Shown piece after piece: positions 34,041 through 46,041 of a stretch of 64,000 nucleotides of DNA. A model generated the notes under the pieces. The model had not been told where the DNA came from. It saw only the letters and a program-made list of their open reading frames with translations, and made no database searches. Within the stretch, counting starts at the first letter, position 1. Each line of letters begins with the position of its first letter. The translations under genes were made by a program, and so were the position numbers. Location: assembly GCA_963995525.1 (NCBI GenBank), contig OZ023217.1, forward strand, positions 5,862,830-5,926,829, in the 5' to 3' direction. This stretch comes from Escarpia spicata. Taxonomy: Eukaryota; Annelida; Polychaeta; Sabellida; Siboglinidae.

Positions 34041-37000
34041 CTCTCCTCTCTCATTCTCTCTACATGACCTGTCTACACCAGTCTGTCCTCTCTCATTCTC
34101 TCTACATGACCTGTCTACATCAGTCTGTCCTCTCTCATTCTCTCTACATGTCCTGTCTACATCAGTCTCTCCTCTCTCATTCTCTCTACATGTCCTGTCT
34201 ACATCAGTCTGTCCTCTCTCATTCTCTCTACATGTCCTGTCTACATCAGTCTCTCCTCTCTCATTCTCTCTACATGTCCTGTCTACATCAATCTCTCCTC
34301 TCTCATTCTCTCTACATGTCCTGTCTACATCAGTCTCTCCTCTCTCATTCTCTCTACATGTCCTGTCTACATCAGTCTGTCCTCTCTCATTCTCTCTACA
34401 TGTCCTGTCTACATCAGTCTCTCCTCTCTCATTCTCTCTACATGTCCTGTCTACATCAGTCTCTCCTCTCTCATTCTCTCTACATGTCCTGTCTACATCA
34501 GTCTGTCCTCTCTCATTCTCTCTACATGACCTGTCTACACCAGTCTGTCCTCTCTCATTCTCTCTACATGACCTGTCTACATCAGTCTGTCCTCTCTCAT
34601 TCTCTCTACATGTCCTGTCTACATCAGTCTCTCCTCTCTCATTCTCTCTACATGTCCTGTCTACATCAGTCTGTCCTCTCTCATTCTCTCTACATGTCCT
34701 GTCTACATCAGTCTCTCCTCTCTCATTCTCTCTACATGTCCTGTCTACATCAATCTCTCCTCTCTCATTCTCTCTACATGTCCTGTCTACATCAGTCTCT
34801 CCTCTCTCATTCTCTCTACATGTCCTGTCTACATCAGTCTCTCCTCTCTCATTCTCTCTACATGTCCTGTCTACATCAATCTCTCCTCTCTCATTCTCTC
34901 TACATGTCCTGTCTACATCAGTCTGTCCTCTCTCATTCTCTCTACATGTCCTGTCTACATCAGTCTCTCCTCTCTCATTCTCTCTACATGTCCTGTCTAC
35001 ATCAGTCTCTCCTCTCTCATTCTCTCTACAAGTCCTGTCTACATCAGTCTCTCCTCATTCATTCTCTGTACATGTCCTGTCTACATCAGTCTCTCCTCTC
35101 TCATTCTCTCTACATGTCCTGTCTACATCAGTCTCTCCTCTCTCATTCTCTCTACAAGTTCTGTCTACATCAGTCTCTCCTCATTCATTCTCTCCACACG
35201 TCCTGTCTACATCAGTCTCTCCTCTCTCATTCCCTCTACATGTCCTGTCTACATCAGTCTGTCCTCTCTCATTCTCTCTATATGTCCTGTCTACATCAGT
35301 CTATCCTCTCTCATTCCCTCTACATGTCCTGTCTACATCAGTCTCTCCTCATTCATTCTCTCTACATGTCCTGTCTACATCAGTCTCTCCTCTCTCATTC
35401 TCTCTACATGTCCTGTCTACATCAGTCTCTCCTCTCTCATTCCCTCTACATGTCCTGTCTACATCAGTCTCTCCTCATTCATTCTCTCTACAAGTCCTGT
35501 CTACATCAGTCTCTCCTCTCTCATTCTCTCTACAAGTCCTGTCTACATCAGTCTCTCCTCTCTCATTCTCTCTACAAGTCCTGTCTACATCAGTCTCTCC
35601 TCATTCATTCTCTGTACATGTCCTGTCTACATCAGTCTGTCCTCTCTCATTCTCTCTACATGTTCTGTCTACATCAGTCTGTCCTCTCTCATTCTCTCTA
35701 CATGTCCTGTATACATCAGTCTGTCCTCTCTCATTCTCTCTACATGTCCTGTCTACATCAGTCTGTCCTCTCTCGTGCTCTCTATATGTCCTGTCTACAT
35801 CTGTCTCTCCTCTCTCATTCTCTCTACAAGTCCTGTCTACATCAGTCTCTCCTCATTCATTCTCTGTACATGTCCTGTCTACATCAGTCTGTCCTCTCTC
35901 ATTCTCTCTACATGTCCTGTCTACATCAGTCTGTCCTCTCTCATTCTCTCTACATGTCCTGTCTACATCAGTCTGTCCTCTCTCATTCTCTCTACATGTC
36001 CTGTCTACATCAGTCTGTCCTCTCTCGTGCTCTCTACATGTCCTGTCTACATCAGTCTCTCCTCTCTCATTCTCTCTACAAGTCCTGTCTAAATCAGTCT
36101 CTTCTCATTCTTTCTCTGTACATGTCCTGTCTACATCAGTCTGTCCTCTCTCATTCTCTCTACATGTCCTGTCTACATCAGTCTGTCCTCGCTCATTCTC
36201 TCTACATGTCCTGTCTACATCAGTATCTCCTCTCTCATTCTCTCTACATGATCTGTCTACATCAGTATCTCCTCTCTCATTCTCTCTACATGTCCTGTCT
36301 ACATCAGTCTGTCCTCTCTCTCGTGCTCTCTACATGTCCTGTCTACATCAGTCTGTCCTCTCTCATTCTCTCTACATGTCCTGTCTACATCAGTCTGTCC
36401 TCTCTCATTCTCTCTACATGTCCTGTCTACATCAGTCTGTCCTCTCTCGTGCTCTCTACATGTCCTGCCTACATCAGTCTCTCCTCTCTCATACTCTCTA
36501 CAAGTCCTGTCTACATCAGTCTCTCCTCATTCATTCTCTCTACATGTCCTGTCTACATCAGTCTCTCCTCTCTCATTCTCTCTACATGTCCTGTCTACAT
36601 CAGTCTCTCCTCTCTCATTCTCTTTACAAGTCCTGTCTACATCAGTCTCTCCTCATTCATTCTCTCTACATGTCCTGTCTACATCAGTCTCTCCTCATTC
36701 ATTCTCTCTTAATGTCCTGTCTACATCAGTCTTTCCTCATTCATTCACTCTACATGTCCAGTCTACATCAGTCTCTCCTCATTCATTCTCTCTACATGTC
36801 CTATCTACATCAGTCTCTCCTCATTCATTCTCTCTACATGTCCTGTCTACATCAGTCTCTCCTCTCTCATTCTCTTTACATGTCCTGTCTACATCAGTCT
36901 CTCCTCTCTCATTCTCTCTACATGTCCTGTCTACATCAGTCTCTCCTCTCTCATTCTCTCTACATGTCCTGTCTACATCAGTCTCTCCTCTCTCATTTTC

Positions 37001-40000
37001 TCTACAAGTCCTGTCTACATCAGTCTCTCCTCATTCATTCCCTCTACATGTCCTGTCTACATCAGTCTCTCCTCTCTCATTCTCTCTACAAGTCCTGTCT
37101 ACATCAGTCTCTCCTCATTCATTCTCTCTACATGTCCTGTCTACATCAGTCTCTCCTCTCTCATTCTCTCTACATGTCCTGTCTACATCAGTCTCTCCTC
37201 TCTCATTCTCTCTACAAGTCTTGTCTACATCAGGCTCTCCTCATTCATTCTCTCTACATGTCCTGTCTACATCAGTCTCTCCTCATTAATTCTCTCTTAA
37301 TGTCCTGGCTACATCAGTCTTTCCTCATTCGTTCTCTCTACATGTCCTGTCTACATCAGTCTCTCCTCTCTCATTCTCTCTACATGTCCTGTCTACATCA
37401 GTCTCTCCTTTCTCATTCTCTCTACACGTCCTGTCTACACCAGTCTCTCCTCTCTCATTCTCTCTACATGTCCTGTCTACATCAGACTCTCCTCTCTCAT
37501 TCTCTCTACAAGTACTGTCTACATCAGTCTCTCCTCATTCATTCTCTCTACATGTCCTTTCTACATCAGTCTCTCATCTCTCATTCTCTCTACATGTCCT
37601 GTCTACATCAGTCTCTCCTCTCTCATTCTCTCTACAAGTCCTGTCTACATCAGTCTCTCCTCGTTCATTCTCTCATTTCATTCTCTCTTAATGTCCTGTC
37701 TACATCAGTCTTTCCTCATTCATTCTCTCTACATGTCCAGTCTACATCAGTCTCTCCTCATTCATTCTCTCTACATGTCCTGTCTACATCAGTCTCTCCT
37801 CATTCATTCTCTCTACATGTCCTGTCTACATCAGTCTCTCCTCTCTCTTTTGTTTACATGTCCTGTCTACATCAGTCTCTCCTCTCTCATTCTCTCTACA
37901 TGTCCTGTCTACATCAGTCTCTCCTCTCTCATTCTCTCTACATGTCCTGTCTACATCAGTCTCTCCTCTCTCATTCTCTCTACATGTCCTGTCTACATCA
38001 GTCTCTCCTCTCTCATTCTCTCTACAAGTCCTGTCTACATCAGTCTCTCCTCATTCATTCTCTCTACATGTCCTGTCTACATCAGTCTCTCCTCTCTCAT
38101 TCTCTCTACATGTCCTGTCTACATCAGTCTCTCCTCTCTCATTCTCTCTACAAGTCCTGTCTACATCAGTCTCTCCTCATTCATTCTCTCTACATGTCCT
38201 GTCTACATCAGTCTCTCCTCATTCATTCTCTCTACATGTCCTGTCTACATCAGTCTCTCCTCATTCATTCTCTCTACATGTCCTGTCTACATCAGTCTCT
38301 CCTCATTCATTCTTTCTTAATGTCCTGTCTACATCAGTCTTTCCTCATTCATTCTCTCTACATGTCCTGTCTACATCAGTCTCTCCTCTCTCATTCTCTC
38401 TACAAGTCCTGTCTAAATCAGTCTCTCCTCATTCATTCTCTCTACATGTCCTGTCTACATCAGTCTCTCTTATTCATTCTCTCTTAATGTCCTGTCTACA
38501 TCAGTCTCTCCTCTCTCATTCCCTCTACATGTCCTGTCTACATCCGTCTTTCCTCATTCATTCTCTCTACAAGTCCTGTCTACATCAGTCTCTCCTCTCT
38601 CATTCTCTCTACATGTCCTGTCTACATCAGTCTCTCCTCTCTCATTCTCTCTACATGTCCTGTCTACATCAGACTCTCCTCTCTCATTCTCTCTACAAGT
38701 ACTGTCTACATCAGTCTCTCCTCTCTCATTCCCTCTACATGTCCTGTCTACATCAGTCTCTCCTCTCTCATTCTCTCTACATGTCCTGTCTACATCAGTC
38801 TCTCCTCATTCATTCTCTCTTAATGTCCTGTCTACATCAGTCTCTCCTCTCTCATTCCCTCTACATGTCCTGTCTACATCAGTCTCTCCTCATTCATTCT
38901 CTCTACATGTCCTGTCTACATCAGTCTCTCCTCTCTCATTCTCTTTACATGTCCTGTCTACATCAGTCTCTCCTCTCTCATTCTCTCTACATGTCCTGTC
39001 TACATCAGTCTCTCCTCTCATTCTCTCTACATGTCCTGTCTACATCAGTCTCTCCTCTCTCATTCTCTCTACATGTCCTGTCTACATCAGTCTCTCCTCT
39101 CTCATTCTCTCTACAAGTCCTGTCTACATCAGTCTCTCCTCGTTCATTCTCTCATTTCATTCTCTCTTAATGTCCTGTCTACATCAGTCTTTCCTCATTC
39201 ATTCTCTCTACATGTCCAGTCTACATCAGTCTCTCCTCATTCATTCTCTCTACATGTCCTGTCTACATCAGTCTCTCCTCATTCATTCTCTCTACATGTC
39301 CTGTCTACATCAGTCTCTCCTCTCTCATTCTCTTTACATGTCCTGTCTACATCAGTCTCTCCTCTCTCATTCTCTCTACATGTCCTGTCTACATCAGTCT
39401 CTCCTCTCTCATTCTCTCTACATGTCCTGTCTACATCAGTCTCTCCTCTCTCATTCTCTCTACATGTCCTGTCTACATCAGTCTCTCCTCTCTCATTCTC
39501 TCTACATGTCCTGTCTACATCAGTCTCTCCTCATTCATTCTCTCTACATGTCCTGTCTACATCAGTCTCTCCTCATTCATTCTTTCTTAATGTCCTGTCT
39601 ACATCAGTCTTTCCTCATTCATTCTCTCTACATGTCCTGTCTACATCAGTCTCTCCTCTCTCATTCTCTCTACAAGTCCTGTCTACATCAGTCTCTCCTC
39701 ATTCATTCTCTCTACATGTCATGTCTACATCAGTCTCTCCTTATTCATTCTCTCTTAATGTCATGTCTACATCAGTCTCTCCTCTCTCATTCCCTCTACA
39801 TGTCCTGTCTACATCAGTCTCTCCTCTCTCATTCTCTCTACATGTCCTGTCTACATCAGTCTCTCCTCATTCATTCTCTCTTAATGTCCTGTCTACATCA
39901 GTCTCTCCTCTCTCGTTCTCTTTACATGTCCTGTCTACATCAGTCTCTCCTCTCTCATTCTCTCTACATGTCCTGTCTACGTCAGTCTCTCCTCTCTCAT

Positions 40001-40735
40001 TTTCTCTACATGTCCTGTCTACATCAGTCTCTCCTCTCTCATTCTCTCTACATGTCCTGTCTACATCAGTATCTCCTCTCTCATTCTCTCTACATGTCCT
40101 GTCTACATCAGTCTCTCCTCTCTCATTCTCTCTACATGTCCTATCTACATCAGTCTCTCCTCTCTCATTCTCTCTACATGTCCTGTCTACATCAGTCTCT
40201 CCTCATTCATTCTCTCTACATGTCCTGTCTACATCAGTCTCTCCTCTCTCATTCTCTCTATATGTCCTGTCTACATCAGTCTCTCCTCTCTCATTCTCTC
40301 TATATGTCCTGTCTACATCGGTCTCTCCTCATTCATTCTCTCTACATGTCCTGTCTACATCAGTCTCTCCTCTCTCATTCTCTCTATAAGTCCTGTCTAC
40401 ATCAGTCTCTCCTCATTCATTCTCTCTACATGTCCTGTCTACAACAGTCTCTCCTCTCTCATTCTCTCTACATGTCCTGTCTACATCAGTCTCTCCTCTC
40501 TCATTCTCTCTACAAGTCCTGTCTACATCAGTCTCTCCTCTCTCATTCTCTCTACATGTCTGGTTACATCAGTCTCTCCTGTCTCATTCTCTCTACATGT
40601 CATATCTACATCAGTCTCTCCTGTCTCATTCTCTGTACATGTCCTGTCTACATCAGTCTACCCTCTCTCATTCTCTCTACATGTCCTGTCTACATCAGTC
40701 TACCCTCTTTCATTCTCTCTACACGTCCTACCCAT
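34041..40735 (+). repeat. Giant 42-bp minisatellite, about 159 copies, 6.7 kb
   Basis: The unit is 42 bases: 'ctctctacatgtcctgtc', then 'tacatcagtctctcc', then 'tctctcatt'. Recurrent variants are 'cagtctgtcc' (early units), 'ctcctcattcatt', 'tacaagtcctg', 'ctcttaatgtcc' and 'tacatgtccagtctac'. All three plus-strand frames of the consensus are stop-free and 42 is divisible by three, so frames of 1525, 910, 607 and 452 codons arise. They translate to a 14-residue cycle (SLHVLSTSVSPLSF, LYMSCLHQSLLSHS or STCPVYISLSSLIL depending on frame). Small indels move the reading between these cycles. I interpret the array as non-coding satellite DNA. The fact that all frames stay open equally argues against selection on one of them. 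Confidence 0.95.
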
Positions 40736-40784
40736 CTCAGTTTGCTAACAGTTATTTTTTTCAGGTGTTTCTACATTCATAAAT

Positions 40785-41275
40785 ATACTAAACACCCCCT
40801 CATGACATCTACTAAACACCCTATCATGACATCTACTGAACACCCCATGACATCTACTGAACAACCCCTCATGACATCTACTGAACATCCCATCTTGACT
40901 TCTATTGTACACTCCATCATGCCATCTATTAAACACCCCCTCATGACATTTATTGTACACCCCTCACGCCATCTACTAAACACCCCCTCATGAAATTTAT
41001 TGTACACCCCTCATGACATCTACTAAACATCCCATTATGAAATTTATTGTACACCCCTCATGACATCTACTAAACGCCTCCTCATGACATCTATTGTACA
41101 CCCCTCATGACATCTACTAAACACCCCATCATGACATCTACTGAACACCTCCATGACATCTATTAAACACCCCCTCATGACATCTACTGAACACCCCCTC
41201 ATGACATTCACTGAACACCTCCTCATGATATCAACTAAACACCCCCTCGTGACATTATGACATCTACTGAAACTT
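40785..41275 (+). repeat. 24-bp minisatellite, about 20 copies
   Basis: The unit approximates 'cccctcatgacatctacta' plus 'aacac', with 'ctactgaac', 'ttattgtac' and 'tattaaac' variants and some 21-22-base units. It starts about 50 bases after the 42-bp array ends. The 70-111-codon minus-strand frames in it are repeat shadows. Confidence 0.92.
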
Positions 41276-41276
41276 G

Positions 41277-41371
41277 GGCACAGCAGCAAGGAGAGCCCAA
41301 GACAGAAGGGTCTGACGAGATCTTGTATGAGCCTTATGTCCTTCCTGAGGGCACAGAGAGGATAAGTAATA
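41277..41371 (+). pseudogene. RTE-like LINE, extreme C-terminal relic
   Basis: In one frame the sequence reads LGTAARRAQDRRV, stop, RDLV, stop, ALCPS, stop, GHREDK. This is the AQDR..W..LV.ALC...GHEEDK ending of RTE-like LINE proteins, with three in-frame TGA codons (41311-41313 region onward), at least two of them where Trp or Arg is expected. A related ending lies at 41950-42050. No reverse transcriptase remains. Confidence 0.65.
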
Positions 41372-41807
41372 TACTGCAATTATATGCGACAGATTTATAA
41401 AAGCAGACACCTAAAAAAACAGGATATACATCAACAAATCAAGACAATTTCACTGTAATCTTCCTTTCACTGACAACAAAATGGCCGAGCAATAAAATTA
41501 AGTAATTTGCTTTATGATGATAAGCCAAATGTGGAGAATATCTCACGCTGAAGCAATTCTGTTGATAAAAAGTCTGCCGCTTAAAGGTTGTGCAAGGTTG
41601 CTGCAGTTTTTCCTGAGCATATCAACCAGTATAGGACGACTGCTTAAATCTAGCAAAATAGCTGCATGATCAATACTTTTACCAATTCTAATTCAAGGGG
41701 AGATTTAAAAAAAAATAGACTGTAAAAGGAAATAAGATGGTAATTGGAAAAGAGGCAGGCCAAAGCTACATGAAGACGAACCACAGAAGAGAATTTGAAG
41801 GTTGCTG
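41372..41807. other. No supported feature
   Basis: AT-rich sequence between LINE fragments. I see nothing recognisable. Confidence 0.4.
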
Positions 41808-41947
41808 GGTGAAATAATATTAATAATAATAATAAGGTAACTTTTTTGCACTTAAATCCTCGGAAACCAAGCTCAGAGGGGCATCACAACAAAAAAGGTT
41901 GGTCCATCTCAAAATCGTTAAGCAGAATTAAAGTTGTCAACAGATGG
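41808..41947 (-). mobile_element. L2-like LINE 3' UTR fragment with (TAA)n tail
   Basis: The (aat)n run at 41815-41834 and 'ggaaaccaagctcagagg', 'gcatcacaac', 'ttggtc.atct' match the 3' end of the LINE relic at 6945-7080. Only the UTR and the last few codons could be present. Confidence 0.7.
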
Positions 41948-42052
41948 ATGGATGGAATACAATGGCAAGGAAAGCCCAAGACGGAGGAAACTGGTGACAT
42001 TTTGTGTGATCTTTATGTGACAACCCTGGCCACGAAAAGGATAAGAGTAATT
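41948..42052 (+). pseudogene. RTE-like LINE, extreme C-terminal relic (second)
   Basis: The frame GWNTMARKAQDGGNW, stop, HFV, stop, SLCDNPGHEKDKS matches the W..M..KAQDR..WR.FV.SLC...GHEEDK ending of RTE-like LINEs. It has two in-frame TGA codons. It abuts an L2-like fragment of opposite orientation on its left and an unclassified repeat on its right. Confidence 0.6.
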
Positions 42053-42315
42053 GTGAACATTTACTCATTTATACAAAATGAGGAAGGGGGGTCAATGTTT
42101 GCATACTAATTATCAACAGGTCAGTCGCATGTGGATTATATAAGCACAGCGATTGTAGTTAAATCTTTGTAAACATGTAATATGACTGTTGTTATTATAC
42201 GTCGTTTGCATGTACCTTGTCATAACACTGTCATAAACTTAAATATGACTTTCATTTTCAATCTGGACTATTGATATTTTAAAGTATTAATCAGGGGGGT
42301 GGGGATCTGACAATC
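42050..42315 (+). repeat. Unclassified interspersed repeat, copy B
   Basis: Partner of 23625-23895. It begins directly after the RTE-like ending ('taattgtgaacattta'), which raises the possibility that the repeat is the 3' UTR of that LINE family or a SINE that shares its tail. It is non-coding. Confidence 0.65.
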
Positions 42316-42892
42316 TGTATGCTCTATATAAACCCCCTAGGTGAACGATCCCCTAGGTAATGTTTGGAGAGAATAGAGAAAGTGAGAATGCTCAGTCACT
42401 TATATAATTTCTCATTGAATTTCGACTGAGCCTAATGAAAAATAATTAAATATTAAAGTAAGATAAGGATAAAAAAACTTGCTTGCAGAAGCAGTTTTAA
42501 GCAAATAAGCAAGTTTTCTCTGAGCAAATGTCATGCCCCAATGGTAAATGCTCATGGGTGTGTACACCACATAAACACTGGGTCTTCCACATCTCTCATA
42601 TTCCCCACTGATCTGTTTTGCAGAAACACCACAATATCACACGAGTGACTCTGTGTGACAATCAACCAGACTGTATTGAGTTTCCCGCCGCCATTCCTCT
42701 GGTGACAAATTATCACACCCACAGTGAGGCGCGACGAGCCGCTGCATCTCACTGGCATGAGAAGGAACTTGTCTTTATGTCGTCCTTTTCCGCAGTCAAT
42801 TCATCTCTCCATCAATACAACACATGCATGTTTGTACATGCATACACAGCATATGAATACATAATATGTGCATATACAATACATGTATACAC
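42316..42892. other. No supported feature
   Basis: A frame running from 42618 begins 3' of a splice-acceptor-like 'ttttgcag' (about 42616-42623) and covers about 55 non-repetitive codons before entering the CA tract. No domain is recognised. A false exon is as likely as a real one. Confidence 0.3.
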
Positions 42893-42939
42893 ATCACACA
42901 CACACCTACACATACACACCTACACACACCTACACACAC

Positions 42940-42985
<46 letters not shown>

Positions 42986-43156
42986 CACGCGCACACATCC
43001 ACGCACACATGCACACACACACGCACACACGCACACACACACACACACATGCACACATGCATGCACACACGCACACACACACGCATGCACATACACCACA
43101 CACACAGACACCACATACACACGCGCACATGCGCGCGCACGCATGTACGCACGCAT

Positions 43157-43187
<31 letters not shown>

Positions 43188-43192
43188 CACAC
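42893..43192 (+). repeat. Complex CA/CACG/CATG microsatellite
   Basis: About 300 bases of (CA)n interspersed with 'cctacacaca', 'gcacacat' and (GCAC)n runs. Frames on all strands through it are low-complexity artefacts. Confidence 0.97.
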
Positions 43193-43213
43193 TGTCATGA
43201 CATCTACTAAACA
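43193..43213 (+). repeat. Orphan unit of the 24-bp minisatellite
   Basis: 'catgacatctactaaacac' occurs once here, matching the array unit at 40785-41275 about 1.9 kb upstream. Confidence 0.75.
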
Positions 43214-45465
43214 CTCAGTCACAGAGTCACGTCTTCTGCCTGTGTGTGAGTTTGTAACCTTCACCAGTGAAGTAGACAAGGTTCTGCTGCCTTCGTCTGT
43301 AACTGATTATGTCTTGAACATTATGTAACACTATTAAACAAGAATTATGGTCACATGACTTTTTCTCTGAATCTTAGTAGCACCTACAGTATTTCTCATG
43401 AAAACCAGAAGCAGCTGAATGTTGCTGCAATAGAACATCCATAGACAGTACCATCCCAAAAAGGTGTCTTTCCTGGCAAACATACAAAACATGATCGGCG
43501 ACTAAGATCAAAGTTATGCCACTTTTATTAGAATATTTATAACAAAACATCACAACAAGTGGTGTGTTATGATTCAAAGTTAGATTTCTCATTTCACATT
43601 TCTTTTGAATCTGTTATAATTTGTTATATCTAAGTAATACAACTACTAGAGCTGTACAATACTGGAAATAATAGGGGCTATTAATTTGGTAAGGAATAAA
43701 TTAATTTGGTAGATGTTATTTTATTGAAAACTGAATAAATATCAACACAATGATTATGATAGCTATGTTACATACATATATATATATATTTATTCAAGAG
43801 TTATTTACATATGCAATAATAAAAAACATTACATGGGCAGTTTATTCTCCAAGGGCTCACAATCGTGATTTCTACCTTTTCAATTACATAACACGTCACC
43901 CACAATGAGACTGAAGAAAGCATATTAATTAAAACGAATCATCGATCTTAAAATACAAATCTGATGAATAAAAACTACAAAAAACTAACTACTTTAACAT
44001 ACTATTGCAAGGCACTAACCTTCTGAAATCTGCATATACTTGATGATGCCCTAGATTGCTGTCTGGATAAAGTAGTCCTTCACATCAGTCTCCAGCATGC
44101 ATTTTAGTAGCCATCAACCGGTGATGACACACCGCATTCCTTGACTAGCATGCTTTCTCACGACGCTGCATATCTACCATCTTTCTAGTGTCGTGAGAGA
44201 GACGGCACTATCGACGTTGACTCAGTTCCGTCATGTGCAGTCGTTCTAATGACAACGTTGCCCACAAGCAGCAAGCTGGAACGACTGGTTCACGACGAAT
44301 GGGATGGCAATGGCTAATCAAATGATGCGAGGTGATAGCGATCGGTTTGGCTATGCGCAGTCAGTGAGTACTTAACTGAGATGAATCTACTCCCGGGGCG
44401 TTCGACACCATCGCAAACCCTCATTCACAAACAGGCCCACAGACGACGCCGGGAAGAAAATCAATCTTTGCCAGGAACAATATCCTCATAATTACCATGC
44501 AGCTAACACACATAGACAAGTCAAAATGACATCTTGGTGATAAATGTCACCTTGCCATTACAGCACATGTGGCGTTATATGTGGTAAATACTGTGCTACA
44601 GTGAAGAAATGCACGCTCCACAGATGGATATTTGTCAAGAATATATTGTTAACAAATCTGCCAATCTACGATTTATGGTACTAATTAACCCGGGCAAGGA
44701 CGGATTGCAAACGTTCTCTTGTTTCCAAATAAGATTTTCCGGGAATTTGCAAAATTAACCTAAAATTACACATCTTTCAGACATACGAATTTACCATAAT
44801 TACTTCTGTCATTTGCCGAATATAATAAAGCAATAAAACCTCCATTCATTGCAAAAAGCGGTCTCGATTTGACATGAATAAAAAATTAGCTTCTCGTGTG
44901 ATTTGCAAAATTAACCAAACAGAAAACACAATATACCTTTCAAAAATATCAATTTCCTACCGTTATTCCCACAGATTTCAGGGTGTAATTAGGTAATAAA
45001 TCAAGTTTTTTGTTTGCATCACTCAGAAAAAGGAAGTCTTCCATCTTGTGTTGGCACCGAACATCTCAACAGGAGAAATTCCCCCTCCATCTCTCCCAAT
45101 CTGGGACCCAACCCACCCTCCCCCACCACTACACCATCACTCAAAATCTCACCGCTATGACTGATCAATCAATCGTAATCAAATAAATATTATAATCATG
45201 CCAACTCGGATGAACGCTCAGCAAGGTCTAATTGCCACTACTAATTAATTATGCACCGTAATCAGTTAAAAGCTTAAGAACAGACAGGTGACAGTGTCAT
45301 GTGACTAAAATGCATAAAAGGATGTCTCAAAAAGGACACTCAAGATAGCAGAGATGACCAGATCTATGACATCATTATAACACTGGATAATGTGCTACCA
45401 TCAGATGATACTGCCTATTAAATAATTATATACAATACTTGTTGTTTCATTTTTTTATTATTGAT
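43214..45465. other. AT-rich non-coding DNA with one CpG-denser patch
   Basis: No gene is recognised. From about 44140 to 44480 CpG density rises ('cgacgctg', 'gtcgtgag', 'tatcgacgttgac', 'gacgacgccggg'), and a 9-bp inverted repeat ('tctcacgac' at 44156-44164 against 44190-44198) lies inside. No coding frame is apparent, so it may be a promoter-like island or an old GC-rich element. Confidence 0.35.
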
Positions 45466-46041
45466 AACATTTTAGTTCAAGACATCATCAGAGATCAGAA
45501 GAAGAATAGCCATAGCAACACAGAAATTAAATAATCTAAAAAATGTATGGAAAGGACAAAACATACCAACAAAGATAAGAATGTTAAAAACCTGCGTTTT
45601 CCCAACAGCTCTATACGGGAGCGAAACGTGGACACTGAACAAAGAAGACGTTAGAAAAATACAAGCGTTTGAGATTAAATGCTACAGAAAAGTCCTAAGA
45701 GTGCCATGGATAACAAGAACAACCAATGCAGAGATTCTTTAAAAATTAGACATAAAGAACTGTCAACTAGTGAATAGAATAAAAGGACTAAAACCGAGTT
45801 ATTTTTTATACATCAAAAGACATAATTCCTTACAGAAAACAGTCCTAGAAGGCAAAGCGCAGGGGAAGAGAGGAAGGGGAAGACCAAGGAGAAGATGGGA
45901 GCAGGACATCAGCGACTGGTTGGAAGACGACATAGTGAGAGCAGGGAGACGAACGGCAGACAGAGCAGCGTATCGAGGGATCATCTGGGCAGCTACGTCT
46001 CGCAGAGATATGCTGAACTGAAGAAGAACATTTTAGTTTAA
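45466..46041 (+). mobile_element. 5'-truncated RTE-like LINE insertion with target-site duplication
   Basis: A 15-base direct repeat flanks the element: 'aacattttagttcaa' at 45466-45480 and 'aacattttagtttaa' at 46027-46041, with one mismatch. Between them a single frame encodes the post-RT region: KTCVFPTALYGSETWTL near 45600, a CYRKVLRVPW block, then GKRGRGRPRRRWEQDISDWL near 45870 and DRAAYRGIIWAA. The frame is interrupted only by a TAA at 45740-45742 and ends at the TGA at 46019-46021. The 3' end is a short 'gaagaag' tail. Endonuclease and reverse transcriptase are missing, typical of 5'-truncated insertion by target-primed reverse transcription. Confidence 0.88.

Noticed and set aside
33910..38487. 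1525-codon open frame on the plus strand (and the 910-, 607-, 452-codon frames overlapping it)
   Set aside because: Produced by a 42-base tandem unit that has no stop in any forward frame. There is no ATG at the frame start, no domain, and no sign that one frame is preferred.
41277..41371. Alternative genetic code with TGA read as Trp
   Set aside because: Several LINE relics here have TGA where Trp or Arg is expected. They also carry frameshifts, TAA/TAG codons and normal TGA ends, so decay (TGG or CGA to TGA) explains them.
44156..44198. MITE based on the 9-bp inverted repeat
   Set aside because: Arms are short, no flanking duplication is seen and there is no second copy in the window.
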